From NCBI GenBank assembly GCA_003693705.1, contig RBZT01000525.1:58791-122790 (forward strand): a stretch of 64,000 nucleotides of DNA. Reading direction: 5' to 3'. The translations under genes and the position numbers were made by a program. The DNA comes from Polymyxa betae (Eukaryota > Endomyxa > Phytomyxea > Plasmodiophorida > Plasmodiophoridae). Positions 1-11,455 of this stretch are shown here, piece after piece. The notes under the pieces are model-generated. The model ran no database searches. It had not been told where the DNA came from and saw nothing but the letters and a program-made list of their open reading frames with translations. Within the stretch, counting starts at the first letter, position 1. Every line of letters begins with the position of its first letter.

Positions 1-370
1 GGATCTGTTCGCCAAGTGCAAAGTCTCATTGGTCTGACAGATTCTGCTTTGCGTTGATTTCCATCGTATATTGCAGCAGCTTGCTTGGCAGAATCTTGGT
101 TTGGGGCGGCATTCTCAGGATGTTCTGTTTAATAATGCGTCTTTCAAACGTTCCTGCTAACAAAATTCTACTGACAGATTCTCTCAAGTTATGTACTCAT
201 TGAGTATATCGATCTGTAATAATACCAGATAAACTCTCATGGAAAGTTTCTTTGAAATATCGGATTAATGCGCGATTTCAATCTCGGAGACGTGATTCTG
301 GGTCAGTTGAGGTTCATCTGGCTGAAGTCCCGATTCTGAATCAAAATTCGTTCCGTACAACCGGGATTCC

Positions 371-1380
371 ATGGGGAAACATGCACAACTCGTTATGGGT
401 CCTGCCGGAAGCGGAAAGGTACGTTTATGATTGTTACCTTCGCCGAGTCTTTGGTCACTATCTTATTATTCAGTCGACATACTGCGATTTGATGCTAAAG
501 CATTGTGAAAACACAGGACGAACAGTCCATGTCGTGAACCTGGATCCAGCTGCTGAATCGTTCAAGTATCCAGTCTCTGCCGGTCAGTTGCACCGCCTTC
601 TCGATTTCACTCTTCTGCTAATAACCTGATTCAGATATTCGGGACTTGATATCGGTCGACGATGTTATGGAAGAATTAGGCTTGGGTCCAAACGGTGCCT
701 TGGTTTTTTGCATGGAATACTTGATTGAAAATATTGACTGGTAGAACGGCGCTGATGGGCTAATGTCCCTAGACTAAATCGATTCAGGCTCGCTGAGCAG
801 CTGGGCGACTATGCTGATGACTATCTGATTTTCGACTGTCCTGGTCAGATTGAAATCTTCACCCACGTCGACGTCATGAAATCCTTTGTGACGACCGTGG
901 AACGTCTCGGCTATCGTGTCTGCGGCGTCTTTCTGCTCGATTCGATTTTCATCTCGGATGCTTCCAAGTTTATCTCCGGGATCATGGCCTGCCTCAGCGC
1001 CATGGTACAATTAGGTACGATTGTTCGATTCTTCGGGTGCTTGCTGTAATTAGAATCTGGCAGAAATTCCACATGTCAATGTTCTTTCGAAATGTGATCT
1101 ATTGGCAAACAAACCAATGCTGGAGAAATTTCTGGATACAGATCTCTCGGTGATTCTACCAAATCTTTGCCAGACAATGTCGGGAAGGTTTCGGGCGCTG
1201 AACGAAACTATAGGCGAACTGATCGAGCAGTATTCTATGGTCTCATTCCTACCTTTAAATCCCAACGACGATGATACAATTACATATCTTCTATCAAATA
1301 TCGATGTCGCAATTCAGTATGGCGAGGATCTCGAGCCGTTGGAAACGAGGGATGACGGTGACCGAGAAGAAATCGAATAA
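371..1380 (+). CDS. GPN3: GPN-loop GTPase 3 (GPN3)
   Basis: GPN3 is a cytoplasmic GTPase needed for assembly and nuclear import of RNA polymerase II, acting with GPN1. The first exon (371-418) encodes the P-loop GPAGSGK and is spliced at 419-473 to STYC, the signature continuation in this family. Further on are VVNLDPAAE, the GPN insertion loop (GPNGALVF) and the G3 motif FDCPGQ. At least four introns of about 50 nt are needed; the one near 740-789 joins DW to LAEQLGDY exactly as in other GPN3 proteins. The last exon ends with an acidic tail and TAA, followed by an AATAAA-like run. The ATG at 371 is chosen because the P-loop starts nine residues later, as usual. All key motifs are intact. Confidence 0.93.
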
Positions 1381-1497
1381 ATAATTAAACTAAAACAACC
1401 GAGGCTGACTTTTACTGTTCTAAACTGTTTGTTGTAACTGACGTTTTACTTATGGCGAAAATATGTTTAGAACCATCTTAACCGGTCAGGAAGACAC

Positions 1498-2547
1498 TTA
1501 GAAATCGTCATGCAGATGCGTTTCCAGATCACCGTTGCCGTTGTGGTGGAATCGCCCATGAGGATTCTAAACGCATGGTCTTAGACTGCCTATCGGAATA
1601 CCAACGAACAGTAACTTACATGGGCATGGTGGTGGCCGTGCTTCCAGTCGTGAGGATGCTTGCCGAGATCACCCGCTTCTTCATGGGCCTAATTTAAAGG
1701 TCATTATCAACCTTCGATACAATTGAAAGCGACTTCAAACCAGTTGGTGCAGCGGGTTCGGCGAGATGCCGGTCGTCCCACCGTACGGATGAGGGCCGAG
1801 AACGTCAGGGTTGGGGTTGACACCTTCTTGGAAATCGCTGTGAACGTGATCGTGTTCGTCAGGTCCATGACCATGGGTACCCAACATGCTGCTGTCGCCA
1901 AAAGCGCCACCGCCAGCCATGCCACCAAACCCACCGGAATGGTAACCACCGCCACCCATCATCGAGCCGACTTGGCCATAGCCACCATAGCCATCGCCAT
2001 AGCCGCCCATCGGGTAGTTGGCAATAAGATCGCCGCCACGTTCGGAATCGTAATCGACGCGATCGTAAGGAAGGTTCCCACCTTCTCCTCCGAACAATTC
2101 GCCCATGTGCTCCCTATCAGCCGGAAATCCACCATGGCCTCGGTAGCCTCCGTATTGGCCAAGCCCCATTGCTCCAGCCGCGACGTCACCACGATGAGGG
2201 CCGTCATCGTACGGATAGACAACAGGGTACGCAGGCGAACCACCACCACGATCAGGGTCGGCATCAGGACGAGTGTGTTCATCATCCAGATGGTGCTCTA
2301 AACTGTGTCCATGCTGGAAATACCCGTCTGCATTAACAATAAGGCCAAACTGCCCCGAACCTTTGTGAGCTTACCGTGATGGGCGTGCGTCTGGAAAGTT
2401 AGGTTAGAGGTGGCAAGATTTTTGAAACTGTCATTGACTTACAAAATCAGTGAGTTCGTCGTTGACGTTATGTAACTCCATCAACTCGAATCCATTCGAC
2501 AGCTGACCGAGAAACAAACCGGCAGCGAGAAGTAGATACTTCGACAT
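1498..2547 (-). CDS. Secreted histidine- and glycine-rich protein, unknown function
   Basis: I do not recognise the family. The start at 2547 gives a signal peptide (MSKYLLLAAGLFLGQ) followed by a short acidic stretch. After a GTAAG intron near 2440 come His clusters (THAHHG, HGHSLEHH), then a long exon (about 2330-1735) rich in Gly, Tyr and Met with GGYGDGYGGYG-type runs and HGHGPDEHDHVH. Two short exons follow at about 1690-1640 (WKHGHHHAH) and 1560-1498 (HHNGNG, ending HDDF and TAA). The composition suggests a secreted protein that could bind divalent metal through His clusters, which is inference only. Splicing of the last exons is plausible but unproven; without it the reading frame stops at 1733-1735. 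Confidence 0.6.
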
Positions 2548-2853
2548 AAACACTAGGTTACTGTTAAGATTTCGTTAGAGATCCCACGACCGCTTATGCC
2601 GACGTAAGCGATAAAAATGAATTTCTGATATGGCTGCATAAGTCACTTCTAAGGCAGTAGTCATGAGTTCCTCAAACCGCTGAGTCATGGCTTCTGAATA
2701 TTGAAGTCATACAATGATTCAGACGTTGACTCACTGACATGAACGAAACGGATCAGCGAAGCAAGATTTTTTACCCTACTGGGAGATTGCAATTTGCAAA
2801 GGAGGATCGAGGATTTCACTACGTGAGAGACATCAAGCAGAAATAGTGTGCTT

Positions 2854-4040
2854 TCACATTAATTGAATACAGGATTTGACAATTCCTTTTCCAATTGTTC
2901 GATCAATCTCGATGAGCCCTTGCCCGACCAGGCTATAAAGCAAGGAAACCACTTCTGATTTGCTTTCCAAGAGGTCGCCCACCTGAACATGATCCATCAA
3001 TTGAATGTCGCAGTCATATCTACACGGTGCTTTCCTGACCTTCGTTTTGAACTCTTCCAGGGGCATTACTCCTTGATTATCACAAAGCACAGATAACACT
3101 ATTGCGAATGGTTGTTTGCTTTCCAAACGCCTTTGTACTATAGAACGAATGGCATGCCTAATAAATCTATTCAAAACTGGATTCGTAAATATCGTAAAGC
3201 GGTACCTAATAGCGCCTGCTTGCTCGACTTGAGAGCCGTTTCTACTCTGGATCGCGTTAAATGCAGATTGCGCTTGGTCCAGCTGACGTGTCAAATCATG
3301 CAACTCTTGACAGTTCGAACTAATTGGGAATAAAACAGAAAGCATAACAATCACAATTGACTTGATATTACTTTTCGGACCGTTGACGCGCTTCATCCAG
3401 TTCGTTCTCCAATGCTCTAGACTCCTCTTTGAGTTCGGATAGGCTTGAGCCATGAAGGCACTTCTTCTCATCGTCAATCATTTGCTCTATATGCTCCAAT
3501 TTGAACTCTAATTCAGGTCCTTGATCAATATTCTCATCCGATAACTTGCTTAAAGTTTCTTTTAAAAAAAGAACTTGCTCTTTCAAAAGGTCTGTACAAT
3601 ATCAATAAACCTACTTGATGTAATTACGTCGCGATACCGATTTCAGCCTCAATATCAGCGACAAAGTCATTCAACTTCTCGTTCAAGCGATTTTCCACAA
3701 ACTCTTCATTCGGCTCTGGACACTGCTCGCACAGGCTTTGGAATTCGAGGTTGGCAGACTCCCATCTTTTAGACAACTCTGAAGCCGCATCTGGCTTCTC
3801 TCGCCTCAATACAGTCAGCAACTCATGCATGCTTGCTTCTGCAGGGTCGAGTTCGACGTCAGATCTCTTCGCTGACGAGTCGAGATATCGCAACTCGTCA
3901 CGTTTAGCTGGTCGAATCTGGCGTCCTGAAGCTGCAGCAGCTTCAGCTGTCGACCATCGTTGATAACCGAAGAGACCAGCAGCTGATTCTAAGGCTAAAG
4001 TCGCTTGTGAAAGCGAATCAGGTAGGTCGATTTCACCCAT
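2854..4040 (-). CDS. Coiled-coil protein with possible C-terminal winged-helix-like region, unknown
   Basis: Unrecognised. The model starts at the ATG at 4040 (an in-frame ATG at 4091 is also possible). The N-terminal exon ends around 3640 and joins through a GTATCG donor to an exon running LLKEQVLFLKETL. That begins a heptad-rich, Glu/Lys/Leu-rich coiled coil (about 3586-3370). After another intron (about 3369-3310) the protein continues with more predicted coiled coil and a C-terminal segment of about 130 residues (3180-2854) whose alternating helices resemble a winged helix, including VLSVLCDNQGVMPLEEFK. The arrangement recalls kinetochore or chromatin adaptor proteins, but nothing diagnostic is seen. 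Confidence 0.6.
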
Positions 4041-4229
4041 TGAATGGATAACATATACAAAGGGCACCCCGCAACCCCAAATTGGGGTCAAAATTGTCGG
4101 AAACCTTTCCTGTATTTTAAAAGCCTTATCTTCTTGATTTTATGTGATACCTAGCAATCCCATACAGAATTTGGATGAAAGATCAGCGGGCCATAATGGC
4201 ACACGCCACATCAATTGACTGTTGTTGAG

Positions 4230-4945
4230 ATGGCAGCGTCCAAGGCGATCGAGACTGCAACAGATCGCCATGCGTATCGTCAGGGATTATCTCCCTATGC
4301 AATTCTGTCTAGTATTCATACACATCTTTATGCACACCATCGAACATGCCGGGAATGGTTTCTAGCTATCGATAAGCGCCGATGCGGTTATGTTCTTGAT
4401 GACCAGCTTGTTGATGCATTACAAGATATTGGAACGCACCCAGCTATTGCTGAATCTGTCCAATTACGGCGCTTGATGAAAGAATTTCCACGAGATGCTC
4501 CTGGTCGCTTTAATTATGACGAATTCAGCCGTTTCATTTGCCAGTATTTGGGCTCGTTGATGCCAGAGCCTTCGGCAACTAAACCCCCAAATGTGCCAGA
4601 ACATGACGAAGCTACTGCAGTAGCGGCTGTTCGGTAAATATCGATTTGCATTTACCGTCTGATTCATGACATTTCGTTATGCATAGGTCTGAGCTCTTGA
4701 ATAGAGCGAGAAACTACCGAGAAGCATTTCTGTTGGTTGACGATGGCCGACAAGGATGCTTGCCTTTCGACCAATTTCGACAACGCCTTGTTGAGATAGG
4801 AGTTAACCCCAAAGCAGTTCGGTCAAACGGGTTTGCTGACGCTCTGGCACGGTTGAAACCAGATGTTCCTGGGTATATTCAGTATAACGACTTTCTATCA
4901 CTTCTTCATGCTTATCAAGAATCTACACCAATAAAGAACTACTAG
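4230..4945 (+). CDS. EF-hand-like calcium-binding-fold protein
   Basis: Two exons join through an intron at about 4635-4685 (GTAAAT...GCATAG). The protein of about 220 residues carries paired helix-loop-helix segments of EF-hand type: a loop around IDKRRCGYVLDDQL, another ending FNYDEFSRFI, then after the intron VDDGRQGCLPFDQF and the final GYIQYNDFLSLLH. The hydrophobic spacing fits EF hands, but several calcium-coordinating positions are not canonical, so binding may be weak. The start is the first ATG (4230) in the frame. Similar proteins occur in flagella and centrosomes, and DAW1 lies just downstream, but adjacency is weak evidence in a eukaryote. Confidence 0.65.
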
Positions 4946-5121
4946 TCGACAGTTTCAGCCTTTGGTCAGTCGCCGTCAGCTAGTGAATTAAATCGGGCCT
5001 TGACTGACCGGACCGGTCATAATAATCTCGACGACCAACAATGGCGATTATAAACACTTCATTCAGTATTGATTTCTCCAAAGCCCGTTCAGTCGTAGCT
5101 CTCGTGATTGATACATGAATT

Positions 5122-5203
5122 GATTCGGTGGTGGAGTGGTTAACACGGTCGCCTGCTAAGTGGCTGCCTTCTGGGCGCGCGAGTTCGAATCTCGTCCGAA
5201 TCG
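5122..5203 (+). tRNA. tRNA-Ser (anticodon GCU), type II, no intron
   Basis: The acceptor strands 5122-5128 (GATTCGG) and 5196-5202 (CCGAATC) pair perfectly over 7 bp. The anticodon loop CTGCTAA (anticodon GCT, reading AGC/AGT) is closed by a 5-bp stem with G-U pairs. A long variable arm follows, as expected for serine. The T arm is GCGAG-TTCGAAT-CTCGT. The A box (TGGTGGAGTGG) and B box (GAGTTCGAATC) match the internal Pol III promoter. The gene is followed at once by ten T residues (5204-5213), a Pol III terminator. Confidence 0.95.
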
Positions 5204-5213
5204 TTTTTTTTTT
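5204..5213 (+). terminator. Pol III oligo-T terminator of tRNA-Ser
   Basis: A run of ten T directly follows the discriminator base of the tRNA gene, the standard RNA polymerase III termination signal. Confidence 0.85.
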
Positions 5214-5295
5214 CAAGGAACGTATCGTTGGCAGATCCAGATCATGAAGGGTACCTCCATCTAGGAGCTTTATGAATCAGGAATAGGTTGATCCT

Positions 5296-6912
5296 ATGGC
5301 TAAACTTCGGAGAATTCTGCTTCGTTATTACCCACCTGGACTGATACTACAATATGAAGATGAGTTTGGCGAATTATGCAGTTCGGATATCGATTTGCTG
5401 GATTTGACTCCAGAGTAAGAAATCATGGTCTCCAGCTAGAGTGTTCTGAGGCATGACAGATCCGATCCATTTTTAGTGGCCTCAATGATCGTTAACCAAC
5501 ATCATCTGCTGTCTTCTAGAAGAAGGCCCAAGATACAGACTCTTATTGAGAGTATGTCTAAGTTCATCAAACTGAACGGGATCTGATCGAGGTAACAGGG
5601 CTGCAAGAGAAACTGAGTCAAAGATCGAAGGCTGATTTCCAGCTCCGACACGTGCTTCAAGGTCATGTTCTTCCTCTGACAAACTGTGCATTCAACAAAT
5701 CCGGCACAAAGTCGTTATTCAGCTAACATATTTTAACTGTTTCTGAACGTGAAATGTGCAGATTCGTCACTGGTAGCTATGATCGAACTTGCAAAGTTTG
5801 GGAGACCGCCACTGGCCAAGAACTTCTCTCGCTAGAAGGCCATCGCAACGTTGTTTACGCGATTGCTTTCAACAACCCATTTGGCGACCGGATTCTAACA
5901 GGATCGTTCGATCGGACCGGACGAATTTGGAACGCGGAAACCGGCGAACTAATCCATATTCTAAGAGGGCACCTGAAAGAGATCGTTTGCCTGTCATTCA
6001 GCCCCGATGCCAAGATCGTCGTGACCGGCTCTATGGATGGCACTGCCAAGACCTGGGACGCCACTAAAGGATTGGAGATCGCCACTCTGCAGGGTCACTC
6101 GGTGCGTAACATTACACCTGCTCCATAACCAAATGTAATCATGTTAATCTCAAGGGGGAGATAGTCAGTGTGAATTTCAGTCGAGATGGGGACAGGCTGG
6201 TGACAGGGTCGTTCGATGGAACTTGCCGGATATGGGAAGCTGAATCGGGGAGGACCTTGTTCGTCCTGTCTGGACACGCGGCTGAGATCTCCAACTGCAT
6301 GTTCAATTTTATTGGAGACCAGGTCGTCTCTGGATCGATGGATAACACTGCTCGTGTCTGGAATGCAATCACTGGAGAGTGTCAACTCGAATTACAGTAA
6401 GAAAAAGTTATCAGGCTAAGGATTCAATTGAGATCTTTCAAAAGCGGGCATTCTGAGGAGGTTCTCGACGTTGTCTTTAACGCATCTGGAAGCTTGGTAG
6501 CTACTGCGTCTGTTGATGGAACAGCAAGAATCTACACCTCAAGCAACGGGAGATGCATTGCAGTAAGCTGAACTCAGGCTTTGTGAAGACTGAAGGTGCA
6601 ATGACAAGTTTTAGATTTTAGAAGGACATTCTGATGAAGTTTCAAAAGTATCGTTCAACCCACAAGGAACCGAACTCATCACCGCCAGCAAGGACGGAAC
6701 TGCCCGAATCTGGGATGTTGCTACTGGGAACTGCCTCAACGAGCTGCAAGGCCATACTGATGAGATATTTAGTTGCGCTTTCAATTACGAGGGAACTGCA
6801 ATTATTACTGGTACGTTTAGAAAGACAGAAAATCGGTCGGCTTATTGTTTCAGGATCAAAAGATAATACATGCCGAATCTGGAAAATAGATAGCGGCTTG
6901 GAAGGGCATTAA
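5296..6912 (+). CDS. DAW1: Dynein assembly factor with WD repeats 1 (DAW1/WDR69/ODA16)
   Basis: DAW1 (ODA16 in Chlamydomonas) is a cargo adaptor that links outer-arm dynein to intraflagellar transport in ciliated cells. The first exon starts [15 protein letters not shown] and continues [10 protein letters not shown], the hallmark N-terminus of the family. A second segment (about 5500-5709) carries [16 protein letters not shown]. An intron (5710-5761) then leads into the WD40 propeller with repeated [38 protein letters not shown] and similar units. It ends [12 protein letters not shown] plus a short tail and TAA at 6910-6912. Short introns occur near 6103-6165, 6400-6430, 6560-6612 and 6810-6853. 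About 8 WD units and the total length agree with the family, so the gene looks intact. Confidence 0.95.
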
Positions 6913-7054
6913 AATAAAGATATGATGGTCCCAATCACTGACAATGATGTTTACACATTATACATATTACGAAACTTTAGATATTATTACAGATTTCTTA
7001 GACAGTTTCAGTGCTTCGGGACATAGATATAAATCATAAATCATATCATTCTGA

Positions 7055-8698
7055 TCACACGCATGTGTTAAGCATTCTCCATTCAAAGAATCGCATTAAC
7101 GCTAGATAGTGCATCAACGCAGCAACAACCACGAATACATGGAATATCGTATGGCTGTGAAACTGAAACATCATATTACCAAGCGGATATCAATCAGACG
7201 AAAAATTGTTACCCAGATATCAAACTTTCCAGGAAAGAGACTTTCAGGTATTTGTGTACTGTAAAAGATAGCACCGATAATATAGCAAAGTCCACCTGCT
7301 GATAATAGCCACATGATGCGCTGCTCTCCAGCATTGATCATCACCATATGGCAGAGCGGAATCAAATTTGCTAGTCCAGCGACGGCGAAGATCGTTGCAC
7401 GAATACGTCGAGCTTGATGTCCGGATAGATGCTTCGACATGCACAGGAAGAAAGCAATTGTAGGTAATGAGACGCCAAGTGTCATATATAAAAGGCGAAA
7501 GAATCGTGAACAGTAGAAGCCATAGTATATCGCAGGCACCATGGAGCCGGCTATTAATATACAAATCCCGGCGTAATCTAGCTGCTGAAGCAACGTATAT
7601 GCTTGTTGGGAACGACAGTAGAATAGGTGAAATATGGCTGAGAACAGTAAGCAAGACATGGCGGCACTGATAAATACAGCTAATGGCCATCGTGGCAGAA
7701 ATGCAATCGCATCTGGGAATATAGTCTGGAGATCAGAAAGAGCGGACGCTGAGCACGATATAAGCAGCCAGGATTGAAACAATCGGACTCAGTACCTTCG
7801 AGCCGGATTGACCGAAGAAAGGCTGATATTTCCTGCAGACGATGTTTAGCTGATTCAACGGCATGGGCTGAGACATGAGGGAATGATGAAAGAGAATCGA
7901 AAACCTTATCAACAGATTCTATGTAGGATCAGTAACAGACCAGCTAATAACGAGTGCCCTCTCACCAGAAAGCGCTCCGCGCATGCGATCTAGATCAGCA
8001 ACTGAGCATGTCTCGCAGACGCCACCCACAGCATGTTTGATTGCAGTCAGCTTCTCTCTGAATGATTCTAGATAGAACATGGCTGTCGAGTTAGATGGTG
8101 GATTCAGATGACCGCTGATATCTCTCGTTAGATCAGCCAGTCGATCATAGATCTCAACCCAAGTTGGAAGCCGCAGCTGAATTGAGTCCACCATAGCTGA
8201 GCAATGCTGCCTATATTTTGATATCGCCTCAGCTGACAGCATCAGACGTTCGTCCAAATGGAAGTAATCAAATCCATCTGTTGCACCATCAGTGAGAGCC
8301 GAAATTCTGAAACGCTACTAACATGGAGAGAGAGTCATCATCATAGAGAGCAATAAAGCCAAGAAGATGAAGAAGCCTATCAAATGGGTCCACACATTCA
8401 AGGTTTCATTATGAAGTCGAAACATAGAGCTCAGACATAATCTCCATGAGAAATTCACACGATATCCAGTGGCTATATGAGGATTGTCTTTCAACCAAGC
8501 TGGGACTTTATCGTAGGTCGCCAGCAGATATTTTCGCACCTTCACAGCACCAATTTGCAGGACTCCATCTCCAGTAGAGCTGACGAAAGTCGTCTCTTCT
8601 TTCTCCTTCATAGTGACACCATCATTAAATATTTCTATTTGTCGCCTGAGCTGCAGCAAATCGGGACTGGACCGCCTGCGAGCCCTTCTCAGAGCCAT
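7055..8698 (-). CDS. PAQR family receptor (adiponectin receptor / Izh-like) with large TM1-TM2 loop insertion
   Basis: PAQR proteins are seven-helix membrane proteins with a zinc site and proposed ceramidase activity. The N-terminal exon (8698 to about 8329) has a cytosolic region with WLKDNPHIATGYR and then HNETLNVWTHLIGF leading into helix 1, typical of the family. The core is intact downstream: SAIFHLFYC, LDYAGI, GSMVPAIYYGFYC, and a final exon with HSHTIFHVFVV, which supplies the conserved His pair. Between helices 1 and 2 a 45-nt intron removes two in-frame TAG codons and joins about 155 extra residues (about 8265-7790), rich in helical heptads and containing a CETC pair. Introns with GTGAGA and GTACTG donors interrupt the insertion. 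Converges with DAW1 142 bp away. Confidence 0.88.
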
Positions 8699-9195
8699 GG
8701 TGGGAATTCCACCAAGAAGGCTTCCTTAAGCTGAGCGTGATGCCGGAGTTGAGCCGGATGGAAGTTGCAGACCCCGAGCCGAAGACGATCGGCGGGTCTA
8801 CTAAAGTAAAGCTGCGCAAAGTAGTCGGTCAGACAGAGCAGCGTCATGATAGATACCATACCGAAGTCGCCAATTTATAGCTCTCCTTAATATATCTCTG
8901 ATTACTGTTTCATACTGAACCAAGCTCACCGAAATGTTCCCGAATAATTTATTTCCGTGTATTGTAACATTGGAATCCTTCCTGATGAACTAAAGCTCTC
9001 ATTCTTCAGTTACAACTTCCCGGCTAGTGTTGTATAGAATCCTGATGAATGATGGCCAATTTTTTGGTTCTTTAAAGAGGCAACCAGATAGCCCGACCCC
9101 CGATCGTCGATACGTGTCGGGCATAACTCGGTAAAGAGTAAGAGACGGAATCTGCGCACCACAAAGGTGACCTCCAATTTCTTGTTTTATTGATC

Positions 9196-10509
9196 ATGAC
9201 GAAAGTTTCCACATACGAAGTGCAGGTCGTCGGTCGGGATGGCCGGCATTTAGCAACGTCGGTCCTATCGTACTCCTGTTGGCTCTCATTCACGAACATT
9301 TGGGTATAGTCTTGCTCTGGATGGAGACGCCAAAGTTGTTGATCTAAAAAAATCCTTCTATTCTCAAAGTAAACGAAGTTTGATTGATAGCCAGCTTAGA
9401 ATCGCAACTAAACTATAGCTTAGGACAGGGATATCCGCCTTGTCGCCAATATTATACAATTGGAACTGGGCCTGACCGTGTCGTCCTCAAAGGCGATCAA
9501 ACGCCTTTGTCTCAATTTGGTAAAGCATCATATGTTCTTACGACTACCGAAATTAAAGATTTTTATGAAGGGATTGGGCCGTCCTCTAGCAACAAAGTCG
9601 TGTTTAAAGATTTGGGTCCCCAAATCGCCTGGCGAACTGTGTTCTTCGTGGAGTATCTCGGCCCCATTTTAGTTCATCTGCTTGTCTGGAACCTCCCATC
9701 GCTGTTCTATTCGCAACCAATCACCAAGCGGTACCCGTCTCAGACGTAAGTCTGCTTAGTCGACTTTCCACGACATGCCCTAACTTGTACTAGAATCGCG
9801 CTCGCCTTAGTCATAGTTCACTATGCCAAGCGAGAGCTCGAAACCGCATTTGTCCATCGATTCAGTGCTGCTACGATGCCTATTTTTAATATCTTCAAGA
9901 ACAGCTTTCACTATTGGATATTAGGTCGTCTGTCGCTTAATGTCAAAAGCTGCTGCTAATTAATTTTTAGGCGGCTTGTCGATTGCATACTTCGTCTACC
10001 ATCCTTTATACACACCCTTCGTCTCTACAAAGGGAGCCTGCATTTGTGCTTCTGTGTTTATTACCTCCATGCTGTGCAACTTCTATTGCCATGTCATTCT
10101 GATGAATCTTCGCCCAGCTAACTCTTCTGTTCGTGCGATCCCTAAAGGATTCGCTTTCGAGTATCGCTTTGTTTTCTCTGCTTATATCAATCCGAATTTC
10201 CTTGCTACAAATGATTTTCTTTTTTTGTCTTACAGCATTACGATGCTGATTAATCGTTAGGTATGTTTCGTGTCCCAATTACTTCTTTGAGATCATTGCT
10301 TGGGCTTCTTTTGCCATCATGACGGGAGCCTTGACAGGTTAGTCTGAAATCTGTTTCGCGTGGAAGCTAAATTTGCTTCAGCCTATCTCTTCCTGATCGT
10401 CTCTGCTGGACAAATGTATATCTGGGCTGTTGGCAAACATAAAGCCTATCGCAATGAGTTCAAGGATTATCCGAAATCCCGAAAGGCTCTGATTCCTTTC
10501 ATTATCTGA
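9196..10509 (+). CDS. TECR: Very-long-chain enoyl-CoA reductase (TECR/Tsc13-type)
   Basis: TECR reduces trans-2-enoyl-CoA in the last step of very-long-chain fatty acid elongation at the endoplasmic reticulum. The N-terminal exons hold a ubiquitin-like segment starting [16 protein letters not shown]. Next come [24 protein letters not shown], then [21 protein letters not shown] and [14 protein letters not shown] across an intron near 9750-9795, and HPLYTPF. The last exons read [17 protein letters not shown] (split by a 3' splice near 10260) and end [19 protein letters not shown] and KALIPFII. This is the conserved steroid 5-alpha-reductase-like C-terminal domain, complete to the usual basic/aromatic tail. 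At least five short introns are needed. Confidence 0.92.
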
Positions 10510-10702
10510 TTAAATTAAGCCCATCACATCAAATTCCTATTTCCATAAAAGCTCAATGTTTTGCTCAGAAACAAATATACACTTCTCGAGGTTTTTTCAC
10601 TCTATTAGTCTATTTGCATTCCTATTCCGGGACAATTCTCTTTCGTATTGGTGATTAGCATACCAATCCCAAAGCGTACTTAACCGATCTGCATCGTCAG
10701 AA

Positions 10703-11366
10703 ATGGTAATGCATAGCCTTGTTTCAAACTGGGTTTCAATATACAAAACGAGCTACTCTCCCCATGTACTTGTGCAATTATGCTTCCTGTCGTCGCGTCT
10801 AGACCGGCTGATCGACGTCGACGAAACTGCTCCGGAAGACTTGAAGCAGATCACCTGGAATGTAACATTACAGTTACGTGAGCGGACTGTATCATGGTTG
10901 GGAAGGGTCACCCCAAGCCCCCTTATTGATCATTATATCGCCTCACTAACCTCTATATCAAATCCAGAATGTGTCCTCGCTCACTTTTACATAGTTTATT
11001 CTGGATTAATCGATATCGTCGGCTGCACGACCTCGTTGGAGCGATATAGAGAGGTTTCAGAAAGATATAGACACGAAGCTGAGTTGTCAGCCGAATCTGT
11101 TAAAGACCTGATGAGTGAATCTGATTGCGTCCCCAAAGAACCACGTTGTCCATTTGCTAAAGCTTCGCCGGCTTCGCAATCAGGATGTCCTTTCTTAGCT
11201 GCTAAGTCACAATTTCAAGACACACCGAGATTTCTGACAGCATCGATCGTTGCCTGTATAGCGGGTGACTAATGTTAAAATTTCATTCCCAGCTATTAAA
11301 TACTTCTTCTTAGGTGGCATAATGGTCTTGTCAATAGAGGCCGGAAAGCGCTTGCTCGGCTACTAA
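10703..11366 (+). CDS. Divergent heme oxygenase-like protein with two CP heme-regulatory motifs and C-terminal anchor
   Basis: The frame runs from ATG 10703 to a GTGACT donor near 11265. After a 33-nt intron it ends with a hydrophobic helix (YFFLGGIMVLSIEAG) and TAA at 11364-11366. The middle resembles the helical heme oxygenase fold: a helix-turn with LIDHYIASLTSISNPECVLAHFYIVYSGLIDIVG aligns in spacing with the family's distal-helix block, but the usual GDLSGG glycines are replaced. Downstream are RCPFAK and, 12 residues on, GCPF, matching the paired Cys-Pro heme-regulatory motifs that precede the tail anchor in vertebrate heme oxygenase 2. I find no proximal-histidine exon upstream, so catalysis is doubtful. 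The anchor suggests ER or outer mitochondrial membrane. Confidence 0.55.
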
Positions 11367-11455
11367 TGTTACTAATTAACAATCCACTTTCTTATTGAGT
11401 TCGATGACGGCTGAATGTACTGAGCGGATTCGAAGTAGGTCGATATATTAGAAAT

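Noticed and set aside
1723-2301. 192-codon plus-strand frame
   Set aside because: Antisense shadow of the Gly/His-rich gene; low-complexity sequence opens several frames at once.
7244-7690. 148-codon minus-strand frame overlapping the PAQR gene
   Set aside because: It is an alternative frame of the PAQR exon; only the other frame carries the conserved PAQR motifs.
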